Origin: Bacillota bacterium
GTDB lineage: Bacteria; Bacillota_E; JAJZYS01; JAILZS01
DNA length: 6,191 nt
Assembly (NCBI GenBank): GCA_021817625.1
Contig: JAKASY010000136.1
Span: 1 to 6,191, forward strand
Reading direction: 5' to 3'
This document shows positions 4,849-6,191 of the stretch, one piece after another (position 1 is the first letter of the stretch; the number at the start of each line of letters is the position of its first letter). The notes below the pieces were generated by a model. That model searched no databases. It was not told the DNA's origin and was given only the letters and a program-made list of their open reading frames with translations. Made by a program: the position numbers and the translations under genes.

Positions 4849-6191
4849 GTGTCGCTTCCACCCATCACCCAGCTTCGCTCCCTGCGCTCGCTGCGCCTCG
4901 CGCCCGACGGCGGCCGCCTCGCCTTCGTCGCCCTGCGGCCATCGCTGGAGATGAACCAGAACGTGGCGGAGCTCCAGGTCCTCGACCTGTCGTCCGGTCG
5001 CGTCAAGACGCTCACGGTGTGCGCCGGCGTGCCGGACGGCCCCGTATGGCTGGACGCGGGCCGCATCGCGTACGCCGTCGGGCGGGAGGTGTATGAGGTC
5101 GACCTGGAGGGGCAGGTGCGGCGCCGCGCCCGCACCGAGAGGCCGGTGCGCCAGCTCGCCCTGGTGCCCGGCGCCGACCTCCTGATCGGTACCGCCTCGG
5201 CCAGGCCCCCGGAGGAGGACGAGCCCTTCCACACCGCCGCGCTTCCCTACAAGCGCGACGGTCGCGGCCGCCTGCACGGCCCAGACCGACTCGTGGCGAT
5301 CCGTGCCGACGGGGAGATCGTCGACCTCGGGCCGGGCATGCAGCCCGTGCCGTCGCCCGACGGCCGGAGCCTCGCCCACCTGGCGGAGGCCGACAGCCTC
5401 GAGTTTCTCGACTTCGACCTCGTGGTGCGCGATCTGGACGCGGCCGGGGTGCGCCTCGGGCCGCCGCGCCGGCAGGCCGTGGCGCGCGCTCCCCAGGCGT
5501 TCGCGTGGTCCGCGACCGGCGCGCTCGCCGTGCTGGGGCACGACCAGTTGATCGGAGGGGCGCGCCCGTCCCACGTAGCTGTGGGGCGCCCGGGCGGCGC
5601 GTACGCGAACTGGACGGAGGCGCTCGAGATCTGGCCGGGCTCGTCGGAGAGCTGCGGCGACTGGACCTTCTCGCCCGCCCGCCTCACGCTCGAGTGGCTC
5701 GACGACGACAGCGTGCTCGTCCTCGACCAGCGGGGCGGCGCGGTCGAGCCCCTGTCCGTGTCGGCGACGGAGAGCCACCGCCTGGCGGAGGTCGACGGCA
5801 TCCTGGGGGACGCCGTGGTCGACGGCGCCACGGGAAAGCTGTACGCCGTGCTCGAGACGCCCACGCGGCCGCACGAGGTGGTCCGCGTGGGTCAGGGCGG
5901 CGAGATCACGCCGCTCACCGACCTAAACCCCTTCGAGCTGCCGGCGCCGGAGCACTTCACGGTGCCGGGCGAGGGTGGCGAGGACGTGGACGTGTACGCC
6001 CTGTTCGCCGGCGACGGCCCGGGGCCCACGGTGTTCGCCGTCCATGGCGGGCCGCACGGTGCGTTCATGCGGGGCATCTACCTGGACCACCACCGCGTGC
6101 GCGCCGCCGGCGTCAGCGTCGTCTGGGCCAACCCCCACGGCAGCACGGGCCATGCGCCGGTCGAGCTCCTCGACGCTCTCGGGCACGGGAT
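4849..6191 (+). CDS. S9-family serine peptidase (acylaminoacyl-peptidase/DPP-like), 3' end outside window
   Basis: The frame starts at GTG 4849 and stays open to the window end, giving 447 residues of a peptidase that usually has about 600-700. Homologues cleave short or N-acylated peptides, with a beta-propeller gating an alpha/beta-hydrolase domain. The start VSLPPITQLRSLRSLRLAPDG is the usual opening of the first propeller blade, and SPDGRSLAHL (from about residue 170) is another blade signature. The hydrolase domain begins near residue 380. VFAVHGGPHGAF (with HGGPH at 399-403) is the oxyanion-hole segment, followed by VVWANPHGSTGH (NPHGSTGH at 428-435), the counterpart of the usual NPRGSTGYG. 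The catalytic Ser, Asp and His lie beyond the window, so activity cannot be judged. No signal peptide is visible, so it is probably cytoplasmic. GTG 4804 is an in-frame alternative start without a ribosome site. The gene is divergent from the MFS gene. Confidence 0.9.
   Translation, partial: MSLPPITQLRSLRSLRLAPDGGRLAFVALRPSLEMNQNVAELQVLDLSSGRVKTLTVCAGVPDGPVWLDAGRIAYAVGREVYEVDLEGQVRRRARTERPVRQLALVPGADLLIGTASARPPEEDEPFHTAALPYKRDGRGRLHGPDRLVAIRADGEIVDLGPGMQPVPSPDGRSLAHLAEADSLEFLDFDLVVRDLDAAGVRLGPPRRQAVARAPQAFAWSATGALAVLGHDQLIGGARPSHVAVGRPGGAYANWTEALEIWPGSSESCGDWTFSPARLTLEWLDDDSVLVLDQRGGAVEPLSVSATESHRLAEVDGILGDAVVDGATGKLYAVLETPTRPHEVVRVGQGGEITPLTDLNPFELPAPEHFTVPGEGGEDVDVYALFAGDGPGPTVFAVHGGPHGAFMRGIYLDHHRVRAAGVSVVWANPHGSTGHAPVELLDALGHG

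Noticed and set aside
3064..5874. A 936-codon open frame on the minus strand
   Set aside because: It runs antisense to the S9 peptidase and out of frame through the MFS gene. Its product is dominated by Arg, Ala, Pro and Gly with no domain pattern, as expected for a shadow frame in GC-rich DNA.
1..6191. CRISPR arrays, tRNA/rRNA genes, insertion sequences and attachment sites
   Set aside because: I saw no regularly spaced repeats, no tRNA- or rRNA-like segment, and no transposase or terminal inverted repeats.

Overview
The window is very GC-rich (over 70 % by eye) and bacterial. It holds four protein genes, two of them cut by the window edges, plus several short regulatory elements. The best taxonomic hint is a convincing NiaR-type (YrxA/3H-domain) niacin repressor. 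That family is known mainly from Firmicutes, Fusobacteria and Thermotogales, so a high-GC Firmicute (Symbiobacterium/Thermaerobacter/Limnochordia-like) is a reasonable guess but is not proven here.

Layout, left to right: (1) 1-855, plus strand, is the C-terminal part of a molybdopterin-binding subunit of the xanthine dehydrogenase/nicotinate dehydrogenase/isoquinoline oxidoreductase superfamily. (2) 856-1061 is a short convergent spacer with strong GC-rich hairpins, probably a bidirectional terminator. (3) 1062-2447, minus strand, is an NCS1-family (cytosine/purine/vitamin permease-like) transporter. (4) 2448-2521 is a regulatory gap, strikingly AT-rich for this DNA. It contains a 28-bp palindrome, a perfect TTGACA -35 box inside that palindrome, and a strong Shine-Dalgarno for the transporter. 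(5) 2522-3067, minus strand, is the NiaR repressor. (6) 3240-4547, minus strand, is an MFS transporter, preceded by a possible 14-codon leader ORF. (7) 4601-4848 is a divergent intergenic region. (8) 4849 to the end, plus strand, is an S9-family (acylaminoacyl-peptidase-like) serine peptidase, truncated before its catalytic serine.

The most interesting reading is the centre: a niacin-responsive repressor, then a palindromic operator overlapping a promoter, then an NCS1 transporter 74 bp downstream. This suggests that the NCS1 protein is a NiaR-controlled importer of niacin or another NAD precursor. I do not remember this family among the described NiaR-regulated transporters (NiaP, NiaX, NiaY). 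The convergent molybdenum hydroxylase resembles proteins often annotated as nicotinate dehydrogenase, which loosely fits a niacin theme, but it is separated by a likely terminator and its substrate cannot be read from sequence. The MFS transporter and the peptidase have no demonstrable link to this theme.
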